A DNA stretch of 64,000 bases from Capsicum annuum. Its lineage: Eukaryota; Streptophyta; Magnoliopsida; Solanales; Solanaceae. The stretch is from the NCBI RefSeq assembly GCF_002878395.1, contig NC_061115.1:92656789-92720788 (forward strand), in the 5' to 3' direction. Below are positions 10,459 through 22,644 of this stretch, one piece after another (the stretch's first letter is position 1; each line of letters opens with the position of its first letter). Under the pieces are notes generated by a model. The model had not been told where the DNA came from. It saw only the letters and a program-made list of their open reading frames with translations, and made no database searches. Position numbers and translations under genes: made by a program.

Positions 10459-13400
10459 TGTAATACCCCGTATATTTCTAAGCTAGGAGATGAACCATTT
10501 TTCCTACGTATGAAACCTCCTATCCTGTGAGTAGCAATTTAGTTCATGACTTACAACAAGTATACTAGTGATAAGATAGCTTATGATACATTAACCATGT
10601 TCATATGAGTCACTTAAGGTAATACAAACAAGCTAAGAGTTTTTGAATCCATCAAGTTTTAGTGTTTGATTTTACAAGAGTCATCTTTCAATGAGTATAA
10701 CTCGATGCTAATTTCATATTTCTGCATATTTCTACCAACCAAATTTTAGATAATTGAATTAGCTTTCCAACGATACCAATTTCACCTTAATCCAATACCC
10801 GAGCGAAAAGTTATGCCCATTTTTATGAGAGACAGTAAGGATAGGCGATTGGTTAGGCGCCGCCCAACCAAACTTAGGTGATTGGTTAGGCGCCACCCAA
10901 GTTAGTTCCAATGCAAAAAATACTCTGTTTTGAGTTATTTTGAGGGTAATTAAGTCCTTTAACACTCCTTACACGTCCCTAAACTTAACCCTACGAAATA
11001 TATAGCTTCTAAACACATTACAACCCTATTTACATCTCAAAGCTCATCATCCAAGAGCACTAAAAAAGAAAAACAACTAGGGTTGCATAATTAAGCTTGA
11101 AGATCCAATTTCAAGGAAATTCCTTCGTCAATCATCAAGAACCTCCCTTCCAAGGTATGCGTAGTGTTCATCCACAAATTTCTTTCATCGTGGAGTTTAA
11201 GAATCAATCTTTAAAATACAAAAGCTTGATTAATTCTGGTGATATGATCATACCCATGTCGATGCTTGTTTGTTTTGCTATATAATAGTATCGTGACTGT
11301 ATAGCTCAATAATGTTATGTTTTTAGTTGAAAAACATTATCTTTAGATGGATTGATAGAATACAAGTATGAAATCCACCTATGCCTTAACGAATGCATGC
11401 AAGGTGTTCGATAAAATGCCTAGTATGTTAGAAATTCATATTTACATGATTTCATGATATCTAAATAAGAAGTTCATGTTAGTCATACACTCCAATATGA
11501 ATTTCCATGCAAATTATGTGTTGTTATTGTTGTGGTATAAAGCATATATGATAATGGAGATATAAATTATGTACACAAAATATATCCATGCTTTCCTAAC
11601 CATGTTTGAGATGTTGAATAAATACATGAAGTATAATATCCCCAAATCATTACAACATGAACTAAATGTTATATGTTGCCGTTCCCTTACGCTTGAATGG
11701 TTTCCATGTGATTTCTATGAATAGTATATGTTGTTGAAATGCCCATGATATTATAATATCAGATTTATGACTTGATGATAAGCATTCCTATTCATGATAG
11801 ATATTATAATGACCATGTACTTCATGAAGTCCCCCACTCATGTATTATGGATTGTATTTTTGATGATCATGTACTCAAGAAATTCAAGTTGTGCCAGTTT
11901 CCTTCCATCGAGTTTTGGGGGTACTTGTACTCGAAAAATATAGTTGTATGCCTAGATCCATGTCATGTTTTCACGATACTCTCAGTCAAGCCATGATTTA
12001 TAGAATTTAGTCAGTTATATAACTCAGGAAAACTCAGAAATCTCAGTAATCTCAGTAGTCCAGTAATCTCAGTAGTCCAGTAATCTCAGTAATCTCAGTG
12101 CTTAGTAGCCTCAGCAACCTCATTATTATAGTCAATCTCAGTAACTTTAGTACTCTCAAAAAGTCCTCAGAACTCAGTACATTCTATCAGTCATTGGAAT
12201 CCAGTAAACTCACTTTAACTCTGCTAAATAATACCACTAGTATCAGTCTAGTTAATCAGTATCAGTTCAGTTTAGTTACTCAGTTCAGCTTAGTTATTCA
12301 ATTCAGTGTCATTCAGATAGGAGTAGAAGTTAGCTCCGACTGAATCCAAGGATGGTAATTCACCCGCCATTTCAGGGTCTAATTCTTAGTAGTCATCCTT
12401 GTGTTCTAGAACTACGTAGCTAGCGTAGGTTGAGACACTTAACCCATCATATTATGGTTGATGAGGTGGCTTAAATCGTCAGTCTAGGGTTCCCACCGTT
12501 CTGATTGAGTACCTGCTAGTATAGGTTCACATATCTATCCTTACCAGTGGCGCGGTATTGACACCCCTCCAGTTGGGGAAGAGATTGGACCCGAGCTTAG
12601 CTATTATTACGTATTTAGGGCATTTCGGTTAGATAAATACTTCCCACAGTTTAAGTTATAGATTTTAGGTCTGTCAGCTATATCTACCCTGTCTCAGTAA
12701 AGAACTTAGATAGCTCTTCAGATTTCAGTATATCAGGACTGTCAGATACAGTCAACTCAGAAATAGAATTGAACTCAGATAGTTTCCTTCAGATTTATAG
12801 ACTGTCAGATACAGTCACTTATGCAATCAATCACAATAGTTATCAAGAATTATGCGATCAATAATCAGCTTCAGGACTATCAGATACAATCAATCAAACC
12901 AATTCTTCATAATTTGAACTGTCAGAAACAATCATTCATTTATCAGTAATGAAATATCAGTCTCTTAATATATCAGTAATACAGTATTAGATCCATCACC
13001 TATTAGTGATTTACATATCAATATTATTAAACTCAGTATTTTAGAATCTCATTATTTGTAAATTCATGTTGTCAGTATTTAGAATCAGTAGTTCGTATCT
13101 CCATGAGTTCAGTTATAGTTACATATACATGTATGTACTCTCACGTTCATATCATTCAGTATTTTCCGTGCATATAACCTTTTTAATTTAGTCTACCTTA
13201 CTCGTATACTCAATACATTCAGACGTACTGACGCATTTGTGCTATGGTGCTTTCTCTTATGTTACACTATAGGTTCAGAGGCATGAGCTCCAAATCAATA
13301 GTAGATTCTAGGATAAGCAGTCAGAGTTAGACGTCCGTCCTCATCCTTCAAGGACATGATTATTTCATTTCTATTTCAGTTTTTACTTTATTTCAATAGT

Positions 13401-13699
13401 TGGAGTTAGTTGAGGACATGTCCCATCAACTCCTTATTCAGTTCAGTTAGAAGATTTCGGACTAGATGTCAGATTAGATGTTCAAACTTTAGTATTTATG
13501 TTTCTTTTTGGTATTGATATACCATATTTTTCAAATATGTATTAGTATTGAACCTTATGTCCTTATAGTTCATGTTTCCACATATTTTAATAGATATTAT
13601 GCAGTTTACAAGTACAAATATAAGTCATGGGTTAGCTTGTGGTCCTTCAGGGTCATGAGAATCGTGTACCATTTTAGTTTAGAAAATCGAGGCGTTACA
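10459..13699 (+). mobile_element. LTR C, full length (3241 bp)
   Basis: Begins TGTAATACCCC after the polypurine tract and ends GAGGCGTTACA. It has the same landmarks as LTR B: GC-rich palindromes 10846-10901, TATA-like site 10998-11006, splice-donor-like AAGGTATGC 11152-11160, CAGT-rich tract about 12000-12310, hairpins from 12737. It lacks the private 30-bp duplication of LTR B. Confidence 0.9.
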
Positions 13700-14121
13700 A
13701 ACTTGGTATCTAAGCCAAAGGTTCAACAGTGTCCTAGAAAGTCTAAAAGCTGCATCAATTAGAGTCTAGTACATGGGCGTGTTGTGCGCTACACTTATTT
13801 GCAAGAGGCTATGAGATGTTTTAGGAATAGTTTCCTTTCTTTCATGTCTGAAGATCATGCTATAGCAAGTTTATTTAAGGAAACTATGTAGATTCATATC
13901 ATGCACCCCTCATGGTCACTTTACCTTTCTTTCAAGGTAATAGAAACAGTAAAGTTCAAAGTCCTAAAGACAGGGCTTTCTCAGATAGTACCTACGGTGA
14001 GTTATGAGATTAGTAACAGAATCAAACAATTTCCCATTAGTTCATTATTGTTCCAAGGTCGTGCAGATTTTATTCATGATCATGAGAACTTATTCTTGGA
14101 CCCGCCAGTTTAGCAGTAGTA
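13700..14121 (+). mobile_element. Internal domain c, 5' fragment only
   Basis: The first 0.42 kb of the internal domain is present, starting with a mutated primer site TGGTATCTAAGCC at 13704-13716. At about 14121 it switches into mid-LTR sequence (GTATGATTCTTAGTAGTCAT), skipping the remaining 2.4 kb of core and about 2 kb of LTR. CCAGTT-like bases at the junction are shared by both partners, consistent with microhomology-driven recombination. Confidence 0.82.
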
Positions 14122-15449
14122 GAGGTATGATTCTTAGTAGTCATCCTTGTGTTTCAGAACTACGTAGCCAGCGTAGGTTGAGGCATCTTAACCCATCAGA
14201 TTAGGGTTGATGAGGTGGCTTAACCCATCAGTCTATGGTTCCCATCGTTCTCATTTAGTACCTACTAGTATAGGGTTCTCACAGCTGTCCTTACCAGTGG
14301 CGTAGTATTGATACCCCTCTAGTCGGGGCAAAGATTGGACCCCAACATAGCTATTATAGTGTATTTGGGGCATGTCGATTAGATAAATACTTCCCATAGT
14401 TTAAGTTAAAGATTTTAGGACTGTCAACTACAGCTACCCAGTCTTAGTAAAGAACTTAGATAGCTCTTCAGATTTCAGTATATCAGGACTATCAGATAAA
14501 GTCAACTCAGAAATAGAATTAAACTCAGATAGTTTCCGTCAGATTTATGGAATGTCAGTTACTGTCACTTATGCTATCAATCACAATATTTATCAGAACT
14601 TATGCTATCTATACTCAGCTTTAGGACTGTCAGATACAGTCAATCAGACCAATTCTTCATAATTCAAACTATCAGAAATAATCATTCATTTATCAATAAT
14701 GAAATATCAGTCTCTTAGTATATCAGTATTATAGTATCAGATCCATCACTTATTAGTGATTTACATATCAATATCAGTAACCTCAGTCTTTCAGAATCTC
14801 ATTATTAGTAAACTTATATTGTCAGTATGCAGAATCAGTTGTCCGTATCTCCACGAGTTCAGTTATAGTTATGAATGCATGTATGTACTCTCACGTTCAT
14901 ATCAGTCAGTATTGTCCATGCATATAACCCTTTGCATTTATCCTACCTCACTCGTATACTCAGTACATTCAGACGTACTGACGCATTTGTGCTATGGTGC
15001 TTTCTCTTATGTTACACCATAGGTTTAGAGGCATGAGCTCCAAATCAGCAGTAGATTCTAGGATCAGCAGTCAGAGTTAGACGTCAGTCCTTATCCTTCA
15101 AGGACATGATGATTTTATTTCTATTTTAGTTTTCACTTTATTTCAGTAGTTAGAGTTAGTTGGGGACATGTCCCATCAACTCCTTATTCAGTTCTGTTAG
15201 AGGCTTTCGGTCTAGATGTCAGATTAGATGTTTAGACTTCAATATTTATGTTTCTTTTTGGTATTGATATACCATATTTTTCAAATATTTATTAGTATTG
15301 AACCTTATGGCCTTACAGTTCATGTTTTCACATATTTTTTGAGATATTATGCAGTTTACAAGTAAAGATATCAGTCATGGGTTAGCTTGTGGTCCTTTGG
15401 GGTCATTAGCACCGTGTAGCATTTCGGTTTAGAAAATCGGGGCGTTACA
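14122..15449 (+). mobile_element. LTR C', truncated 3' part
   Basis: Collinear with the last 1.3 kb of LTR B and C, from the CAACTACGTAGCC-like block to the end GGGGCGTTACA. The hairpin set is present but eroded (the second reads GAATGTCAGTTACTGTC). It lacks the promoter half of the LTR. Confidence 0.85.
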
Positions 15450-17642
15450 AACTTGGTATCAGAGCCTAAGGTTCAACGGTGTCCTAGGAAGTCTAAAAGC
15501 TGCTTTAAGTAGAGTCTAGTATATGGGCGTGTTGTGCACCACACTTATGTGCAAGAGGCTATGAGATGTTTTAGGAATAGTTTCCCTTCTTTCATGTCTC
15601 AAGATCGTGCTATAGCAAGTTTCTTTAAGAAAACCATATAGATTCATATCATGCACCCCTCATGTTCACTTTACCTTTCTTTCAAGGTAATAGAAAGAGT
15701 AAAGTTCAAAGTCCTAAAGAAAGGGCTTTCACAGATAGTCCCTACAGTCAGTTATGAGATTAGCAACAGACTCAAACAGTATCCCATCTATTCCTTATTG
15801 TTCCAACATCGTACAAATTTTATTCATGATCATGATAACTCATTCTTGAACCCAGAAGTTAGGCAGTAGTAGTGTTGGGATAGTATTATTCGATTTTATC
15901 AGATTATGTATTCGTGGGGATTAGATCAATAGGCTTCAACTGTACGAGTTAAACGCTTAAGTTTATTGACTCAAAATTAGGCATTAAGGTGTGAATGTGA
16001 TATTAGCAGTATATGAGGAAACAGAATCAGATGATGTATTTATTAAGACAGAAAAGTGTAGAACATAATGTAGGTATGTGATGGTAGATCAAGTACCAAA
16101 GCCAGTCCCTCAGATTTCAGTAGTAGAGCCAGTATGTATAGAAATCAGTAAGGGAAGACAATTCCAGACCTATTCTCATCTCAGTGCATAGTTTTTCACT
16201 TCAGCTATCACAAAACCAACTCAGGCATTGCTTACCAACTCTATGGGCCCAAACTATAATCATGTATGAATTCAATTTCTAGCATAAGGAGTCCTTTTTA
16301 CTCCACAGTACGAGTCATGTTCCATGAAAACAATGTACTTTCACACACTTTCCATGGTATTTTGTGCGCCTTCAGTTCCCAGTATAAGGGGTTCGGTTCT
16401 AGCTCCCTCAGTATTCGAATCATGTCCCACGAGTATAGAAAACTCTAGACTCAGGTCATGCAGCTCATGACTCATGGACACATATCATGTTTTCCCATAA
16501 ACTTAGCTTCCATGATTTATCCTATGCCCCTACAGATCAGATACATTTAGACTATGTCATGTATATCCTCAGTTCAGACCTTATTGGTAAATCCAAACTA
16601 TTGATATTTTATTCCTCAAGTTTCAGTCATGTGTCAAGTTTAGTTTGTATCTATTCATGTTTCAGGTCCTCCTGATTTAATCCTCCAGTTAGCTCTCCTT
16701 ATGGAACAGTGTAGTGATGAGAAGTTGTTTAGATAAGAAAAGACTGTTGCATGCTTACTTTGCAAGAGGGTGTAGTTGTGAAGGTGGGCTTGAATGTCAT
16801 GATAAATGTGTAAGTAAACGTCTAGCAAGGGGTCGTATTTAGAAGTTGGGAAAGTACAAAGTATAAGTGTACATTTAGATCCTTGACTTGTGTCAGTCCC
16901 CAGCATGTAGCCATCAAAAACTCAGTTGCCAACTTAATTATAGTTTCAGTATCCAGCACTCAGTTATCCGTGTTCAGTCTTTGAATTCATTACTTCTGTA
17001 CTAGTTATAGGCTTTTTTATAATTTCATCTTCTGTTCAGTAACCAGATTTGAAACTCAGTTAAGTTCTAGACATGATTGACCATAGCATTTAGGTTGTCA
17101 GTACTCAGTTATTAGTGTTTCAGTACCCCAGTTGATAGAATACCTCAGAGCCATGTCGTACGCTTGGTCTCGCATTTGAAAATAATATAGGCTTCACGAA
17201 TCCATGCTCAGATACCTCATTCTACTCAGTTAGTCCATATCTCCTATGCATACAACTCAAAAATCCCAGACCAGCTATTCAGACTATGTACAATTTAGCT
17301 TTTTTAGATTCAGTATTCTGCTATTAGTTATTCAGCTAATCAGATAAGTTAGTGTATTTATGCACTCATGTTCAGCTCAGTTCATGTATCATGTATCAAG
17401 TTCAGATCCTCGCTATTTAGTCATGACTCAATTCCTACATGTCTCGCGCATCACCAAAACTTTCCTCAGTAGCTTATCCAACTCAGTATCCTTTGAGAGA
17501 CATAGTGTCCCAAGGGGGAGATACATCATACCTACAAAATTTCATGACATAAACATGCTGCTCTATTTTCTTTTGATGAATCCAGTGTGGAGAAGGGGTA
17601 CTAATAAGTTAACCCTCAAACTCCAACTTCAGTCCTACGCCA
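15450..17642 (+). mobile_element. Internal domain d, missing its 3' end
   Basis: The primer binding site TGGTATCAGAGCC is at 15454-15466 and the core is collinear with a and b for 2.2 kb. At about 17642 (CTACGCCATC/TTCCAAGG) it jumps into an LTR about 0.69 kb from its start. The polypurine tract and the promoter part of the next LTR are therefore lost. Confidence 0.84.
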
Positions 17643-20189
17643 TCTTCCAAGGTATCCGTAGTGTTCATCCACGGATTTCTTTTCTCCGTGGAGTTGAAGA
17701 ATCAATCTTTAAAATACAAAAGCTTGGTTAATTATGGTGATATGATCATATCTATGTTGATGCTTCCTTTTTTTGCTATATAATAGTATCGTGACTGTAT
17801 ATCTCATGAATGTTATGTTGTTAGCTGAAAAACATGATCTTTAGATGGATTGATAGAATGCAAGTATGAAATCCACCTATGCTTTAAAGAATGCATGCAA
17901 GGTGTTAGATAAAATGCCTAGTATGTTAGAACTTCATATTTACATGATTTCATGATATCTAAATAACAAGTTCATGTTAGTCATACACTCCAATATGAAT
18001 TTCCATGCAAATTATATGTTGTTATTGTTGTGGTATAAAACATGTATGATAATGGAGATATAAATTATGTACACAAAATATATCCATGCTTTCCCTACCA
18101 TGTTTGAGATGTTGAATAAATACATGAAGAATAATAGCCCCAAATCTTTACAATATGAACTAAACATTGCGTGTTGCCGTTCCCTTATGCTTGAATGACT
18201 TCAAAGCTATTTCTATGAATAGTATATATTGTCGGAATGCTCATGATATTAGAATATGAGATTTATGACTTGATTATAAGCATTCCTATTCATGATAGCT
18301 ATTATGATGACCATGTACTTCATGAAATCCCCCTCATGTATTATGGATTGTATTTTTGATGGTCATGTATTCAAGAAATTCAAGTTGTGTCAGTTTCCTT
18401 CCATCGAGTCTTAGGGGTACTTGTACCAGCAAAATATAGTTGTATGCCTAGAGCCATGTAATGTTTTCACGATACTCTCAGTCAAGCCATGATTTATAGA
18501 ATTCAGTCAGTCATATGACTCAGGAAAACTCAAAAATCTCAATAATCTCAATAGTCCAGTAATCTAAGTAATCTCAGTAGTCCAGTAATCTCAGTAATCT
18601 CTGTGCTTAGTAACCTCAGCAACCTCAGTATTCACAGTCAATCTCAGTAACTTTAGTACTCTCAACCAGTCCTCAGAACTCAGTACATTCTGTCAGTCAT
18701 TGGAATCCAGTAAACTTGGTTTAACTCTGCTAAATAATACCACTAGTATCAGTCCAGTTAATCAGTATAAGTTCAGCTAATCAGTTCAGTTTGGTTAATC
18801 AGTTAAGCTTAGTTATTCAGTTCAGTGTACTTCAGATGGGATTAGAAGTTGGCACCGATTCAACCCAAGGATGGGAATTCACCCGCCAGTTCAGGGTGTG
18901 ATTCTTAGTAGTCATCTTTGTGTTCCAGAACTACGTAGCCAGCGTAGGTTGAGACATCTTAACCCGTCATATTAGGGTTGATGAGGTGGCTTAACCCGTT
19001 ATTCTAGGGTTCCCACCATTCTCATTTAGTACCTGCCAGTATAGGTTTCACACAGTTATCCTTACCAGTGGAGCGGTATTGACACCCCTCCAGTCGGGGC
19101 AAAGATTGGAGGCAGCTTAGCTATTATAGCATATTTAGGGCATGTCTATTAGATAACTACTTCCCATAGTTTCAGTTAAAAATTTTAGGACTGTCAGCTC
19201 TAGGTACCCAGTCTCAATAAAGAACTCAGATAACTCTTGAGTTTTTAGTATATCAGGATTGTCAGATACAGTCAACTCAGAAATAGAATTAAACTCAGAT
19301 AGTTTCTTTCAGATTTATGGACTGCCAGATACAGTCACTAATGCTATCAATCACAACAGTTATCAGAACATATGCTATCAGTACTCAGCTTCAGGACTGT
19401 CAGATACAGTCAATCAGACCAATTCTTTATAATTCGAACTGTCAGAAACAATCATTCATTTATCAGTAATGAAATATCAGTCTCTTAGTATATCAATAAT
19501 ACAGTATCAAATCCATCACATATTAGTGATTTACATATCAATATCAGTAAACTCAGTCTTTTAGAATCTCATTATCAGTAAACTCATATTGTCAGTATTT
19601 AGACTCAGTAGTCCATATCTCCACGAGTTCAATTATAGTTATGTATGCATGTATGTACTCTTATGGTCATATCAGTTAGTATTGTTCATGAATATAACCC
19701 TTTGCATTTAGCCTACCTCACTCGTATACTCAGTACATTCAGACGTACTGACGCATTTGCGCTATAGTGCTTTCTCTTATGTTACACTATAGGTTTAGAG
19801 GCATGAGCTCCAAATTAGCAATAGATTCCAGGATCAGTAGTCAGATTTAGACGTCAGTCCTCATCCTTAAAGGACAGGATGATTTCATTTCTATTTTAGT
19901 TTTCACTTTATTACAGTAATTGAAGTTAGTTGGGGACATGTCCTACCAACTTCTTATTCAGTTCAGTTAGAGGATTTCGAACTAGATGTCAGATTAGATA
20001 TTCAGACTTCAGCATTTATGTTTCTTTTTGGTATTGATATACCCTATTTTTTAAATATGTTATGTTTCCGTATATTTTATGAGATATTATGTAGTTTACA
20101 GGTACAAATATCAGTCATGGGTTAGCTTGTGGTCCTTCGCGGTCATGAGCACCGTGTAGCATTTCGGTTCAGAAAATTGGGGCTTTACA
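17643..20189 (+). mobile_element. LTR D', lacking its first 0.69 kb
   Basis: It begins within the splice-donor-like block (CCAAGGTATCCG) and ends GGGGCTTTACA. CAGT-rich tract and hairpins are present. The GC-rich palindromes and TATA-like site are absent, so this copy should have no LTR promoter of its own. Confidence 0.84.
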
Positions 20190-22644
20190 AGGTCGTACAG
20201 ATTTTATTCATGATCATGAGAACTCATTCTTGAACCCATAAATTTAACAGTAGTAGAGTTAGGATAGTATTATTTTATTAGATCAGATTATGTATTCATA
20301 GGGATTAGATCAGTAGGCTTAAACTATATGAGTTAAACGCTTAAGTTTATTTACTCAAAATTAAGCATGAAGGTGTGAATATGATATTAGCAGTATATGA
20401 GGAAACAAAATTAGATAATGTATTTAGTAAGACAGACAAGTGTTGAACAAAATGTAGGTATGTGATGGTAGATCAAGTACCTAAGCCAAGCCATCATATT
20501 TAAGCAGTAGAGCTAGTATGTATAGAAAGCAGTAAGGGAAGACAATTCTAGACCTATTCTCATCTCTGTGAAGAGTTTTCACTTCATCTATCACGAAACC
20601 AACTCAGGAATTGCATACCAACTCTATGGTCATAAACTATAATCATGTATGAATTCAATTTCCAGCATAAGGAGTCCCTTTTAATCCACAGTATGAGTCA
20701 TGTTCCATGACAACAATCTACTTTCACACACTTTCTAGGGTATTATGTGCACCTTCAGTTCCCATTATAAGGGGTTCAGTTCTAGCTCCCTCAGTATTCG
20801 AATCATGTTCTACGAGTACAAAATATTCTAGACTCAGGTCATGTAGCTCATGACTCATGTACATATATCATGCTCTCCAGTAAACTTAGCTTTCATGACT
20901 TTTGCTATTCCCCTACAGATCAGATACATTTAGACTATGTCTTGTATATCTTCAGTTCAGACCTTATTGGTAAATCCAAATTAATGATATTTTATTCCTC
21001 AAGTTTCAGTCATGTGTCAAGTTTAGTTTGTATCTATTTATGTTTCAGGTCCTCCTAATTTACTCCACCGGTTAGATCTCCTCATGGAAAAGTGTAGTGA
21101 TGAGCATTTGTTTAGATAAGAGAAGATTGTTGCATGCTTACTTTGCACAAAGATGTAGTTCTGAAGATGGGCTTGAATGACGTGATAAATGTGAAAGTAA
21201 ACGTCTAGCAAGGGGTCGTATTAAGAAGTTGGGAAATTACCAAGTGTAAGTGCACATTTAGATCCTTAACTTATGTCAGTCCCCCGCATGTAGCCATCAA
21301 AAACTCAGTTGCCAACTCAATTATAGTTTCAGTATCTAGTACTCAGTGATCAATGTTCAGTCCTTGAATTCATTACTTCTGTACTAGCTATAGGCTTTGT
21401 TATAATGTCATCTTCAGTTCAGTAACCAGATTTGAAACTCAGTTCAGTTCTAGAAATGTGTGACCATAGAATTTAGGTTATCATTACTCAGTTATCAGTG
21501 TTTCAGTACCCCAGTTGATAGAATACCTCAGAGCCATGTCGTACGCTTGGTCTCGCATTTGAAAATAATATAGGCTTCACGAATCCATGCTCAGATACCT
21601 CATTCTACTCAGTTAGTCCTTATCTCTTATGCATACTACTCAAAAATCTCAGCCCAGCTATTCAGACTAAGTACAGTTTAGATTTGCAGATCCAGTATTT
21701 AGCTATCAGTTATTCAGTTAATCAGATAAGTTTGTGTATTTATACACTCATGTTTAGCTCAGTTCATGTATCATGTCTCAGTTTCAGATCCTAGTTATTC
21801 AGTTATGAGTCAATTCCTAGGTGTCTTGAGCATCGCCTAAACTTCCCTCACTAGCTCATCCAAGTCAGTATCCTTTGAGGGACATAGTGTCCCAAGGAGA
21901 AGATACATCATACCCCTAAAATTTTAGGACATAAATATGCTGCTTTATTTTCTTTTGATGAATCCAGTTTGGAGAAGGGGTACTCATAAGTTAACCCTCA
22001 AACTCCAACTTTAGTCGTATGCCATGTTTTCAAGATTTAGTTTAGATCATGATATTCAGTATATTTACCACGTCCCAGAATTCGTTATGTTATTATGTTT
22101 CCAATAAAGCATATGGAGTAATTAATCTCAAACTTATCAGTATTATCACTTCAAGGTAATAGTTTTCCTTACACTTACTCGTTCTCATGTTCATATTTTA
22201 GTGCCAAACTTAGTATTTAGTTCCATGCTCAGTTTTCAGTTCAAACATGATACCTTTACCATTGCATGTTCATGAGTAAGTTTTGTCATGAATTCACGCA
22301 TTAGATATTTGTAATCAACTCATTAGTTTGTTCAGTTATGCATTCATGTATTTTGTCATTCATATAATCATGGATCAGATATGCATGGATTCAACCTTTC
22401 AGTTGTGCATCAGATATGCATTCTTATTTTGAGAAAACTTATTTTATTAGAATCCTCAGTCTTATATTCATGAATCAGCTTCCTATGCATCAGATATGCA
22501 TGTTCAGTACGTTGTGCCCAGCTTTCAGTCATGCCAGTCATGAACCCATTTCAGTAGTGTATGTCCTTTACGTACTTCATCTTATCATCTCTCCCGCTTC
22601 AGTTAATTTCCATTCGAGGACGAATTTTCCCAAGGGGGAGATAT
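20190..22644 (+). mobile_element. Internal domain e, missing primer site
   Basis: The LTR end TTTACA is fused directly to AGGTCGTACAGATTTTATTC, which lies about 350 bases inside the complete internal domain. The primer binding site is therefore deleted. The rest reaches the polypurine tract at 22632-22640. It shares private variants with internal f (for example CTCCACCGGTTAGATCTCCT near 21062 and 27109). Confidence 0.84.
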
